14,151 bases of DNA from Bacteroidota bacterium (GTDB lineage Bacteria; Bacteroidota; Rhodothermia; Rhodothermales; UBA10348): the NCBI GenBank assembly GCA_027620595.1, contig JAQCDI010000027.1, positions 1 to 14,151 of the forward strand, in the 5' to 3' direction. This document shows positions 1-6,587 of this stretch, one piece after another. The number at the start of each line of letters is the position of its first letter. The first letter of the stretch is position 1. The notes under the pieces were generated by a model. That model saw only the letters and a program-made list of their open reading frames with translations, was not told the origin of the DNA and did not search any database. Position numbers and translations under genes: made by a program.

Positions 1-38
1 CGCGGATGCGGCCCCGCCCTCTTCCGTTTTGTGAGACG

Positions 39-299
39 TCATATCCAGCGACGGACCCTTGCGGCCCACTCCTCGAACGCATCTCCGAACTTGGCCCGCA
101 TCACCCGCTCCTCGGGCATGATCTGGAATCGGTTCATCCAGGGAATGAACAAGAGCGTCGCAAGAACGGCCAATCCATCGGCCAGGAACAGCGCCCAGGC
201 CAGCAGCACCAGCAACATGCCGAAATACATGGGATTGCGGGACCAAGCGTAGACGTTCGTCGTTACCAGCGCGCTGGCTTTCTCCGGATCGAAAACGCG
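39..299 (-). pseudogene. C-terminal fragment of an isoprenylcysteine carboxyl methyltransferase (ICMT)-like integral membrane methyltransferase
   Basis: Reading the minus strand from 299 gives 86 codons and a TGA stop at 39-41. The translation carries the family hallmarks: FDPEKASALVT, then SRNPMYFG (SAM-binding region), a hydrophobic hairpin (LLVLLAWALFLADGLAVLATLLFI) and RFQIMPEERVM...FG..F..W..RVRRW, the conserved PEE-containing tail. Family members of this small bacterial type are about 150 residues, with roughly 60-70 residues and two further membrane helices ahead of the FDPEKA segment. Here the codon directly upstream (300-302) is TGA and no in-frame ATG, GTG or TTG lies before ATG at 230, so the N-terminal helices are missing. 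The space where they should lie is occupied by the oppositely oriented GIY-YIG-like gene. A 63-residue product from ATG 230 could be made but would lack part of the cofactor site. The family call is strong; calling it dead is an inference. Confidence 0.75.
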
Positions 300-358
300 T
301 CATTCCGATTCCCACTTGCGCCGTCGGGGTATCTTGCGCGGTCTGAATCGCGTCGGCC

Positions 359-682
359 ATGCCCCGTCAGTATTTCGTCTACGTCATCGAACTCGATCCA
401 GAAGTGCGCACCAAGCGCCGCTTCCGTGAAGCCAACCCGTTGATGCGCAACGGATTGCCGTGCGTCTATGTAGGCAGTTCCACCCGAGGCCCGGACGAAC
501 GGTTCGATCAGCACAAACAGGGTTACAAGGCCAACCGCTACGCCCGCAAGCACGGCTTGCGCCTCCTGCCCGACCTCTTCGAGCCCTACAATCCGATTCC
601 GACCCGCTCAGATGCCGTCGAACTGGAGGAATATCTGGCCGATCGACTCAGGAAAAAGGGCTACGGTGTCTGGCAGGGCTGA
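359..682 (+). CDS. GIY-YIG nuclease-like small protein
   Basis: A 107-residue soluble protein. The N-terminal YFVYVIEL (residues 5-12) and CVYVGSS (35-41) stand at the positions of the GIY and YIG strands of the GIY-YIG fold. They are followed by DERFDQHKQGYKANRYARKHG, which supplies the conserved Arg (R48) in the first helix. The acidic stretch around E89-E91 is a candidate for the metal-binding Glu, and an ELEEYLADRLRKKGYGV tail closes the fold. It resembles short uncharacterised stand-alone GIY-YIG-like proteins rather than UvrC or a homing endonuclease, since no DNA-binding extension is present. Substrate and role cannot be inferred. The start is ATG 359, with no Shine-Dalgarno sequence. 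It sits divergently against the truncated methyltransferase fragment and 57 bases before the peroxiredoxin gene. Catalytic activity is uncertain because the first GIY is degenerate (VYV). Confidence 0.7.
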   Translation: MPRQYFVYVIELDPEVRTKRRFREANPLMRNGLPCVYVGSSTRGPDERFDQHKQGYKANRYARKHGLRLLPDLFEPYNPIPTRSDAVELEEYLADRLRKKGYGVWQG

Positions 683-739
683 AACGAATCCGACCCCATC
701 CTGTACTCAGCGTCCGGAACCACTCTTTTCCCCACTGCC

Positions 740-1282
740 ATGAACATGATCAAAACCATCGCCCTTGTTGCCGTACTGGGCATCGGCGTGCTCGTATGGG
801 CCGCCTTCTTCAGCTACGATGATCCGCCGAAAGTCGGCGACACCGCTCCGGACTTCACCCTCGTCTCGAACGAAGGCACAGAAATCACCCTCTCCTCCCT
901 CCAGGGAGAGTGGGTCGTACTCTACTTCTACCCGAAGGACTTCACGAGCGGCTGCACGATCCAGGCCCGCAACTTCCAACGGGACATGGACGAGTATGTG
1001 GCCCGCGGCGCCACGATCCTCGGCGTCAGTGTTGATGATGCCGAAACGCACGCCTCCTTCTGCGAGAAGGAAAGCCTGACGTTCAAGCTCCTGGCCGATA
1101 CCGAAGCCGCCGTTTCGGAGGCCTACGGATCGGTGCGCGGCGTTGCGCCCGCCAAATTGAGCGCCCGCAATACCTTCATCATCAACCCTGAAGGCAAGGT
1201 GGCCGAGATCTTCCTGGGCGTGAACCCCACGCCGCACTCGGAAGAAGTCCTGGCCGCTCTCGATCGCCTGCAGGCCTCCTGA
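740..1282 (+). CDS. bcp: Membrane-anchored PrxQ/BCP-type peroxiredoxin
   Basis: Thiol peroxidase of the AhpC/TSA superfamily, expected to reduce H2O2 and organic hydroperoxides using thioredoxin. Residues 4-24 form a hydrophobic N-terminal helix, so the enzyme is probably anchored at the inner membrane facing the periplasm. The thioredoxin-fold domain begins at KVGDTAPDFTLVS (31-43). The peroxidatic cysteine is C72 in FYPKDFTSGCT. The usual adjacent resolving cysteine five residues on is replaced by Arg (R77). A second cysteine, C108, lies in ASFCEKESLTFKLLAD, 36 residues after C72, which matches the spacing of the alpha3-type PrxQ subgroup. An intramolecular C72-C108 disulfide is therefore likely. 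NTFIINPEGKV is the typical C-terminal strand. Start ATG 740; ATG 746 is an alternative two codons later. The flavoenzyme gene follows after 20 bases, so co-transcription is plausible. Confidence 0.9.
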   Translation: MNMIKTIALVAVLGIGVLVWAAFFSYDDPPKVGDTAPDFTLVSNEGTEITLSSLQGEWVVLYFYPKDFTSGCTIQARNFQRDMDEYVARGATILGVSVDDAETHASFCEKESLTFKLLADTEAAVSEAYGSVRGVAPAKLSARNTFIINPEGKVAEIFLGVNPTPHSEEVLAALDRLQAS

Positions 1283-1302
1283 TCTGAGTTGACGACCAGG
1301 CC

Positions 1303-2466
1303 ATGACCCCAACGCCGGACATCCTTGTTGTCGGAGCCGGCATTTTCGGCGTCACGGCTGCTCTTGAGCTCCGCCGGCGTGGACATCAGGTCACGCTGGT
1401 AGACCAAGCACCTCCGCCCCATCCTCTGGCGGCATCCACCGACATTTCGAAGGTGGTCCGCATGGAGTATGGGGCGGATGTGTTTTATATGGCCTTGGTG
1501 GAAGAGGCCATGGAAGGGTTCGACCGCTGGAATGAAGAGCTGCCGAGACCGCTCTACCATCAGACTGGCGTGGCGATGCTGGCGCAAAGTCCGATGGAGC
1601 CGGGGGGATTCGAGCATGATTCGTTCCAGCTGCTCCTTGAGCGCGGCCACCAACCCGAGCGCCTCCGAGCGCGGGAAATCGCGCAGATGCTGCCCGCCTG
1701 GAACGCAGAAAACTGGGTGGACGGCTTCTTCCACGCCCGCGGCGGGTGGGTGGAAAGCGGCGCCCTGGTCCGGGCCCTGTTCGAGCAAGCCCTCAGCGAA
1801 GGAGTCCAGTTCGAAACCAGGGATGTCCGGACCCTTCAGGTCGACAACGGCACCTGCCTGGGCGCCGGGGACATCCACGCCGGGCACACCCTGCTGGCGT
1901 GCGGTGCGTGGGCCGGAGAACTCCTCCCCGAATTGCGTACCGTGATCCGCAGCAGCGGCCATCCGGTCTTCCACCTGCACCTGCCGGATCCATCGCGCTT
2001 CTCGGCACCGGATTTCTGCGTCTTCACGGCCGACATTGCCCGCACGGGCTGGTACGGATTTCCGGTTCACCCGTCCGAAGGCGTCCTCAAGATCGGCCGG
2101 CACGGCAACGGACTGACCCTCGACGCGCGGACCGATGCCCGGATCGTCCACCAGGAAGACGAAGCCGCCCTGCGCGCTTTCCTTACGGATACTTTTCCCT
2201 CGATTGCCAACGCGCCGATCGCTTCGACGCGGCGCTGCCTCTACGCCGACACCTTCGACGCGGATTACCTCATCGACCGGCATCCATCGATTCGAGGCCT
2301 GTCCGTGGCCACGGGCGGCAGCGGGCACGGCTTCAAGATGGCCCCCGTCCTCGGCGGCCTGATTGCCGATGCGCTCGAGGAACGGGCGAACCCCCGACTC
2401 CAGCGGTTCCGCTGGCGCGAGCCCTCGGCCGGGCACAAAGTGGAAGCCGCGCGATTCGAAGGCTGA
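1303..2466 (+). CDS. FAD-dependent amine oxidase of the monomeric sarcosine oxidase / N-methyltryptophan oxidase type
   Basis: A 387-residue DAO-fold flavoenzyme expected to oxidise a secondary amine or N-alkyl amino acid with O2, releasing H2O2. The N-terminal dinucleotide fold is DILVVGAGIFGVTAA (6-20), with the FAD-ribose acid at VTLVDQ. C312 in RRCLYADTFDADYLIDRHP aligns with the cysteine that binds FAD covalently in monomeric sarcosine oxidase. GGSGHGFKMAP (338-348) gives the conserved active-site Lys (K345). K263 and H267 in LKIGRHGNG match the oxygen-activating Lys and His of the Bacillus enzyme. In the pair that binds the substrate carboxylate, the first Arg appears to be Lys (K50) while the second is kept (R53), so the substrate may differ from sarcosine. 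No signal peptide is visible, so it is probably cytosolic. It lies 20 bases after a peroxiredoxin, a sensible partner for an H2O2-forming oxidase, and its stop overlaps the start of the hydrolase gene by one base. Confidence 0.87.
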   Translation: MTPTPDILVVGAGIFGVTAALELRRRGHQVTLVDQAPPPHPLAASTDISKVVRMEYGADVFYMALVEEAMEGFDRWNEELPRPLYHQTGVAMLAQSPMEPGGFEHDSFQLLLERGHQPERLRAREIAQMLPAWNAENWVDGFFHARGGWVESGALVRALFEQALSEGVQFETRDVRTLQVDNGTCLGAGDIHAGHTLLACGAWAGELLPELRTVIRSSGHPVFHLHLPDPSRFSAPDFCVFTADIARTGWYGFPVHPSEGVLKIGRHGNGLTLDARTDARIVHQEDEAALRAFLTDTFPSIANAPIASTRRCLYADTFDADYLIDRHPSIRGLSVATGGSGHGFKMAPVLGGLIADALEERANPRLQRFRWREPSAGHKVEAARFEG

Positions 2467-3422
2467 TGCAACACCCTACCGACTATCGCGCCCCTGCCGT
2501 CTTCCGCGACCCGCACGTACACACCGTCTGGGCAGCCAGGGTGCGCAAGGTGGACCCGCCAGGATGGCAACGTCAGCGCGTCGAACTTCCGGACGGCGAC
2601 TTCCTGGACGTAGACCGGCTTCTCGGCGGTCACCGGCAGGCCGTGATCCTGTTGCATGGGCTCGAGGGGTCCGCAGACCGGACCTACATGCGCGCCTTGG
2701 CACGTGCGCTGCATGGCACGGGCCGGGATGTGCTGGCCGTCAACATGCGGGGTTGTTCGGGTGAACCCAACCGCCTGCCGCGCTCTTATCACTCGGGCGC
2801 CACCGAGGACCTGCGTGCGGTCATCGAGGCCTTCTCACCGGACTACGATGCCTTCGAGGCGGCCGGATTCAGCCTGGGAGGCAACCTGTTGCTCAAATAC
2901 CTGGGCGAAGAAGGCTCCAACAGCCACATCCAGGCCGCCATGGCCGTGTCCGTGCCCTGCGACCTGGCTGGCAGCTCGGAACAGCTTGCGGGGCCCGGCG
3001 GACGTCTTTACATGTGGAATTTCATGCGGTTGTTGCGCCGCAAGGTGCACCAGAAAGCCGCCGCCTTCCCGGGAGTCGTATCGGCCGAGGGGGTTGAGGA
3101 TATGCGCACATTCCGTGCCTTTGACGACGCCTACACCGCACCCCTGCACGGCTACCGCGACGCACGCCACTACTGGGCCGAGTGCTCCAGCAACCGGTTC
3201 CTCTCCGGCATCCGCGTTCCCACATTGTTGATCAACGCGGCTGACGATCCCTTCCTCTCACCGGGTTGTTTCCCCATCGACGCCTGCCGTGACTCGGCCC
3301 ACGTTGACCTGGAAATCCCCTCCACGGGCGGCCATGTCGGTTTCCTGCAGGGGGGATTGTTTTCGGGCGAACCGGCCTGGACGGAGCTGCGCGCAGTGGC
3401 CTTCTTCGGCCCGGCTACCTGA
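2466..3422 (+). CDS. yheT: YheT-family alpha/beta-fold hydrolase
   Basis: A 318-residue hydrolase of the YheT/EMB8 family, probably an esterase of unknown substrate. The oxyanion region is ILLHGLEGSADRTYMR (61-76). The family signature VNMRGCSGEPNRLPRSYHSG (92-111) is clear. The nucleophile elbow is GFSLGGN with S136, the catalytic acid lies in INAADDPFL (D260 or D261), and the histidine is H290 in GGHVGF. Length and motif spacing are normal for the family. The open frame extends far upstream, but the true start is ATG 2466, where the family's characteristic N-terminus begins (PTDYRAPAVFRDPHVHTVW). ATG 2466 shares its first base with the TGA of the flavoenzyme gene, so the two are translationally coupled. 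GAAGG 5-9 bases upstream is the only Shine-Dalgarno-like sequence near a start in the window. It ends 6 bases before the convergent GH18 gene. Confidence 0.9.
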   Translation: MQHPTDYRAPAVFRDPHVHTVWAARVRKVDPPGWQRQRVELPDGDFLDVDRLLGGHRQAVILLHGLEGSADRTYMRALARALHGTGRDVLAVNMRGCSGEPNRLPRSYHSGATEDLRAVIEAFSPDYDAFEAAGFSLGGNLLLKYLGEEGSNSHIQAAMAVSVPCDLAGSSEQLAGPGGRLYMWNFMRLLRRKVHQKAAAFPGVVSAEGVEDMRTFRAFDDAYTAPLHGYRDARHYWAECSSNRFLSGIRVPTLLINAADDPFLSPGCFPIDACRDSAHVDLEIPSTGGHVGFLQGGLFSGEPAWTELRAVAFFGPAT

Positions 3423-3428
3423 ATCCTG

Positions 3429-4478
3429 CTACTTGAACGCCGCATCCAGGAGCGGCCAGACGGCCGGATCCTCGGCGCCCAGCACCCAGATCGAGACGCC
3501 GCGCAGTCCCGGGTATTCGGCCACGAACTCCAGCTTGGCCCGCATCGAGCGCTCGTTCTCGAGGAAAACCCAGTGGAAGACGCCGTAATCGGGCCAGAAT
3601 CCGTACGTCACGCCATGCTCGGGCAGCCATGTCCGCTGGGCACCGTTCGCCGTCAGGAGGGAATCTGCCCGCTGGAATCCGATCTCGTTGCCGCGCACGC
3701 GGACAGAGCCGTCCGCAAACCAGTCCGGATGCCAGTAGCCCGAATAGAAGGGCAGACCGATGGAGATCTTTTCTGGCGGGACGCCCTGCTCGAGCGCATA
3801 GTCCAGCATGGCCCTCATCCACGGCAGGCCCGCGATCGGCCCGGGCGCCGTCGGACCACCGTGCTGCGCGTAGGTCATGAGGGAGATGAAGTCTCCCGCC
3901 TCGGCCAGGGCTTTCATGTCGAAATTTCCCCGCCAGTTCTCCTGCATGTAGCGAGAGAACCCGCGCTCGCCAGCTGCATCGTTCGTTGGCACGACCGCGA
4001 CGGACGCCGTCATTCCGTTGGCGTGCAACGCCTTGGCGGCGCGCTGGAAGTAGGCGGTAAAGCGGTCCTTGTAGCGGTAGTCGACGTTCTCATAGTCGAA
4101 TTGCCAACCCCAGAACCCGTGCTCGAGGCCCTCGGCCACCATGAAATCGATGGCCCGCTCCTGGGCCTGGACATCATCGAGCAGGGCATGGATGATGTCC
4201 TGGTTGAACCCGGGATTCATGATGAGGGGCATGAGACGCGTTCCCGTGGCGCGGGCCTCCTCGAGGAGGCGCGGCGGCACGCCGCCGCGCACATTGCCAA
4301 GGGAGTCCACCCCGTATACCTGCGGGGAAATGACGTCGATCGAGGAGGCCCGCGCCAGGAACTCCCCGGACCCGCGACGCGCTCCGCTTCCGCCATAAAC
4401 GATGACTTCCTGCGCTTGGGCCGCGAAAGGCGCAAACCACAGCAGAATCAATCCACAGCGGAGCAGACGGTGAAACAT
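3429..4478 (-). CDS. Secreted glycoside hydrolase family 18 protein
   Basis: A 349-residue exported GH18 enzyme, probably acting on N-acetylglucosamine-containing glycans such as chitin-like or peptidoglycan-derived chains. Start ATG 4478 is preferred because it opens a signal peptide (MFHRLLRCGLILLWFAPFAAQAQ, cleavage near residue 23); a start 20 codons upstream would spoil it and run into the permease gene. The catalytic strand reads GWGWQFDYENV with the acid E130 and its partner D128. The first two Asp of the DxxDxDxE consensus are Trp and Gln, a variation I associate with YaaH/spore-type GH18 proteins. MTYAQHGGPTAPGP (201-214), LPWMRAMLDYAL, KISIGLPFYSGYW and GVSIWVLGAED are further GH18 landmarks. 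No LysM or carbohydrate-binding module is present. It starts 4 bases after the stop of the phosphate permease gene, so it is the third gene of a phosphate-uptake operon, an unusual setting. Confidence 0.87.
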   Translation of the reverse strand: MFHRLLRCGLILLWFAPFAAQAQEVIVYGGSGARRGSGEFLARASSIDVISPQVYGVDSLGNVRGGVPPRLLEEARATGTRLMPLIMNPGFNQDIIHALLDDVQAQERAIDFMVAEGLEHGFWGWQFDYENVDYRYKDRFTAYFQRAAKALHANGMTASVAVVPTNDAAGERGFSRYMQENWRGNFDMKALAEAGDFISLMTYAQHGGPTAPGPIAGLPWMRAMLDYALEQGVPPEKISIGLPFYSGYWHPDWFADGSVRVRGNEIGFQRADSLLTANGAQRTWLPEHGVTYGFWPDYGVFHWVFLENERSMRAKLEFVAEYPGLRGVSIWVLGAEDPAVWPLLDAAFK

Positions 4479-4482
4479 CGGT

Positions 4483-5748
4483 TCACCCGAAAATGGCGCG
4501 CAGAATGAAGAAGAGGACCGCCGCCACGGCGCCGGCAATCGGGAGCGTAATGATCCAGGAGGTCACGATGCGTCCGATCATTTTCATGTCGATGGCACCG
4601 ACGCCACGGGCCAGGCCCACGCCCATCACAGCGCCCACGAGGATATGCGTCGTGGAAACCGGCAGGCCGGTACCCGAGGCCAGGACGACCGTCGAGGCTG
4701 CCGCGAGTTCGGCGCAGAACCCGCGGGTGGGCGTCAGCTCCGTGATGCGCTTGCCGATGGTCATCATCACGCGGTAGCCCATGGTCACCAGACCGATCAC
4801 GATACCGAAGCCTCCAACGAGCAGGATCGACAGCGGAAGCGCCGATTTCTGGAGGATCGCCCCCCCACTCTCGACAATGCTCACCACAGCCGCCAGCGGT
4901 CCGATGCCGTTGGCCACGTCGTTCGATCCATGGGCAAAGGCCATGGCACAGGCAGTGAATATCATCATCGGAGCGAAGACCTTCTCGACGGAAGCAAAGC
5001 GGAAATCCTTCTCGGCCTCCAGATCCCGTTTGGCGCGCCGCAACAGCATGCCCCCCACAAGAGCCGTCAGCACCCCGATGGCCACCGAGATCAGCGTCCC
5101 CATCAAGGTCGAGATATTGATGTCGATGTGCGAGAGGCCCTTCGTGATCGTGACCAGGGAAATGATGAACCCGACCAGGAAGATGTACGCTGGACCCCAC
5201 TTTCGGGCTGCCTCGAAGGGATCCGGCGTGTTCAGAATGAGCTTGCGGACCGAAAGCATGAAGAGGAAAGCCAACAAGCCCCCGACGGCCGGCGAAATGA
5301 TCCAGCTGGCCACGATGGAGCCGATCTGGTCCCACTGGACGCTCTCGGCGCCAATACCCACCAACCCGAAACCGACCAGCGCCCCGATGATGGAGTGCGT
5401 TGTGGAGACGGGCCAGCCCTTGGCCGAAGCAATCATGAGCCAGAAGCCCGCCGACAGCAGCGCGGCCAGCATCCCGTATACCAGGTATTCGGGGTTCGCC
5501 TCCAAGCCGGCCGGGTCGATGATGCCTTTGCGGATGGTGCTGGTCACGGAACCGCCAGCAAGAACCGCCCCGGCAAATTCGAATACGGCGGCGATGATGA
5601 TGGCCTGTTTGACCGTCAGCGCTCCGGCGCCGACACTCGTGCCCATGGCGTTGGCGAGGTCGTTGGCGCCGACGCCCCACGTCATGTAGAGCCCGGCGAC
5701 GAGGGCCAGTCCGATGAACCAGGGACCGTAGGTGACAATGATTTCCAT
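4483..5748 (-). CDS. pit: PiT-family inorganic phosphate permease
   Basis: A 421-residue inner-membrane transporter of the PiT/PHO4 family, importing phosphate (usually as a metal-phosphate) with H+ or Na+. The two inverted repeats are both intact. Repeat one has GANDLANAMGTSVGAGALT (27-45) and GWPVSTTHSIIGALVG (111-126). Repeat two has HGSNDVANGIGP (273-284) and GLPVSTTHILVGAVMGVG (361-378). About ten hydrophobic helices surround a charged cytoplasmic loop (RRAKRDLEAEKDFRF, around 237-251). Length is normal for the shorter bacterial PiT proteins. The start is ATG 5748, beginning MEIIVTYGPW. It lies 31 bases downstream of the DUF47 gene and 4 bases upstream of the GH18 gene on the same strand, giving a DUF47-pit-GH18 operon. 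The DUF47-PiT pairing is a recurrent one in bacteria, with the DUF47 protein thought to modulate the permease. Confidence 0.95.
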   Translation of the reverse strand: MEIIVTYGPWFIGLALVAGLYMTWGVGANDLANAMGTSVGAGALTVKQAIIIAAVFEFAGAVLAGGSVTSTIRKGIIDPAGLEANPEYLVYGMLAALLSAGFWLMIASAKGWPVSTTHSIIGALVGFGLVGIGAESVQWDQIGSIVASWIISPAVGGLLAFLFMLSVRKLILNTPDPFEAARKWGPAYIFLVGFIISLVTITKGLSHIDINISTLMGTLISVAIGVLTALVGGMLLRRAKRDLEAEKDFRFASVEKVFAPMMIFTACAMAFAHGSNDVANGIGPLAAVVSIVESGGAILQKSALPLSILLVGGFGIVIGLVTMGYRVMMTIGKRITELTPTRGFCAELAAASTVVLASGTGLPVSTTHILVGAVMGVGLARGVGAIDMKMIGRIVTSWIITLPIAGAVAAVLFFILRAIFG

Positions 5749-5779
5749 GGATTCCGGCGTAAAGTGGGTAGAGGGAGGC

Positions 5780-6463
5780 TCAGCGGGTGTCGATCATGAG
5801 CTGCAGGCGCTCGCCCACGGCTTCTGCGTTGTCGGCCGTGTCGCCGATCCATTCGATGAGCCGGTGCCAAAAAATGACGGAGACCGGCTTGATGGCATCC
5901 TCGTGCCGGAACAGGGCGCGGCTGATGGCCATGCCGCTTTCGTCCGAAGCATGTTCGAGGCGGTTGAGCTCGTCGATCATCTCGGATACGGTCTGCGCTT
6001 CAGGTCCTGAGAAGCCGGTTTCCAGCAACTCGTCCAGTTCCTCGATGATGGTAGCGGCGTATCGGCACACCGCAAGGCAGTCCTGCACGAACGGCATCAG
6101 ATGATCCCGGAGACAATCGGGCACTTCCATGCGGCGCTCCACCACGAGTCCAGCCACATCCTGGGCCACGTTGGCAATCCTGTCCTGCATGCTGAGCAGT
6201 TCGATCAGATCGGCCCGGTTGACCGGCAGCAGGATGGTGCGGGGCAAATGCCGTCGGACTTCCTTCTTGATGACGTCCGCTTCCGCCTCGATGGCAAAAA
6301 TGCGCTGTTGGATTACTTCCACGTCGTCCTGCCTTTGGTCCATGACGGCCTCGAACAGGGTGGGCAGTTCCTCGGCACTCCTGAGTACCACACGCATGTG
6401 ACTCTTGAGGAGGCTGAACGGATTGGGTCCGAACAGACGACTGAGAGGATTGGTGGACTTCAT
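5780..6463 (-). CDS. DUF47 family PhoU-like phosphate transport regulator
   Basis: A 227-residue all-helical cytoplasmic protein of the DUF47 (PhoU-related, TIGR00153-type) family. It opens with NPLSRLFGPNPFSLLKSHMR, followed by helices with regularly spaced acidic residues (VIQQRIFAIEAEADVIKKEVRRHL and MIDELNRLEHASDESGMAI). The E/D-rich helices correspond to the metal-cluster-binding helices of PhoU proteins, and FWHRLIEWIGDTADNAEAVGERLQLMI is the typical last helix. The start is ATG 6463 (MKSTN), which gives the usual family length; an in-frame ATG at 6496 would add 11 residues. It is the first gene of the operon with the PiT permease 31 bases downstream, and it is transcribed divergently from the AI-2E-family permease gene. 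Its likely role is to sense or restrain phosphate uptake through the neighbouring permease. Confidence 0.92.
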   Translation of the reverse strand: MKSTNPLSRLFGPNPFSLLKSHMRVVLRSAEELPTLFEAVMDQRQDDVEVIQQRIFAIEAEADVIKKEVRRHLPRTILLPVNRADLIELLSMQDRIANVAQDVAGLVVERRMEVPDCLRDHLMPFVQDCLAVCRYAATIIEELDELLETGFSGPEAQTVSEMIDELNRLEHASDESGMAISRALFRHEDAIKPVSVIFWHRLIEWIGDTADNAEAVGERLQLMIDTR

Positions 6464-6587
6464 GGCAGAATCCTGCAACGATTGATAGGGAAACATGAAA
6501 GTAACGGAAGCGGAGGCATCGGACTAATCAAAAAAATGTTATCCTGCGGTCTCCCTTCTCCCACACTTCCCTGCCCCATTCCTGGTC
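6464..6587. promoter_or_regulatory. Divergent intergenic region driving the DUF47-pit operon and the AI-2E-family permease gene
   Basis: A 124-base gap between divergent genes, so it must hold promoters for both. It includes an AT-rich stretch at about 6523-6543 with a 7-A run (6530-6536). On the plus strand TATCCT at 6540-6545 resembles a -10 element but has no good -35 partner. On the minus strand no convincing promoter pair or Bacteroidota -33/-7 motif was found by eye. A full PHO box (two CTGTCAT repeats 11 bases apart) is not present. The function of the region follows from gene orientation; individual promoter elements are not resolved. Confidence 0.5.

Noticed and set aside
1123..2436. 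A 437-codon minus-strand open frame across the flavoenzyme gene
   Set aside because: The plus-strand gene has complete FAD-binding and active-site motifs; the antisense product resembles nothing and spans the end of the peroxiredoxin gene.
3423..3428. Bidirectional terminator between the convergent yheT and GH18 genes
   Set aside because: Only 6 bases separate the stop codons and no inverted repeat with a T-run spans the junction.
4645..5799. A 384-codon plus-strand open frame over the phosphate permease
   Set aside because: Composition is Asp, Arg, Gly, His rich, typical of the complement of membrane-helix codons; the PiT motifs on the other strand are decisive.
6488..6515. Possible PHO box ahead of the DUF47-pit operon (minus-strand CTTTCAT followed by CTATCAA)
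   Set aside because: The half-sites are 13 rather than 11 bases apart and the second matches only 5 of 7; not enough to claim PhoB control.
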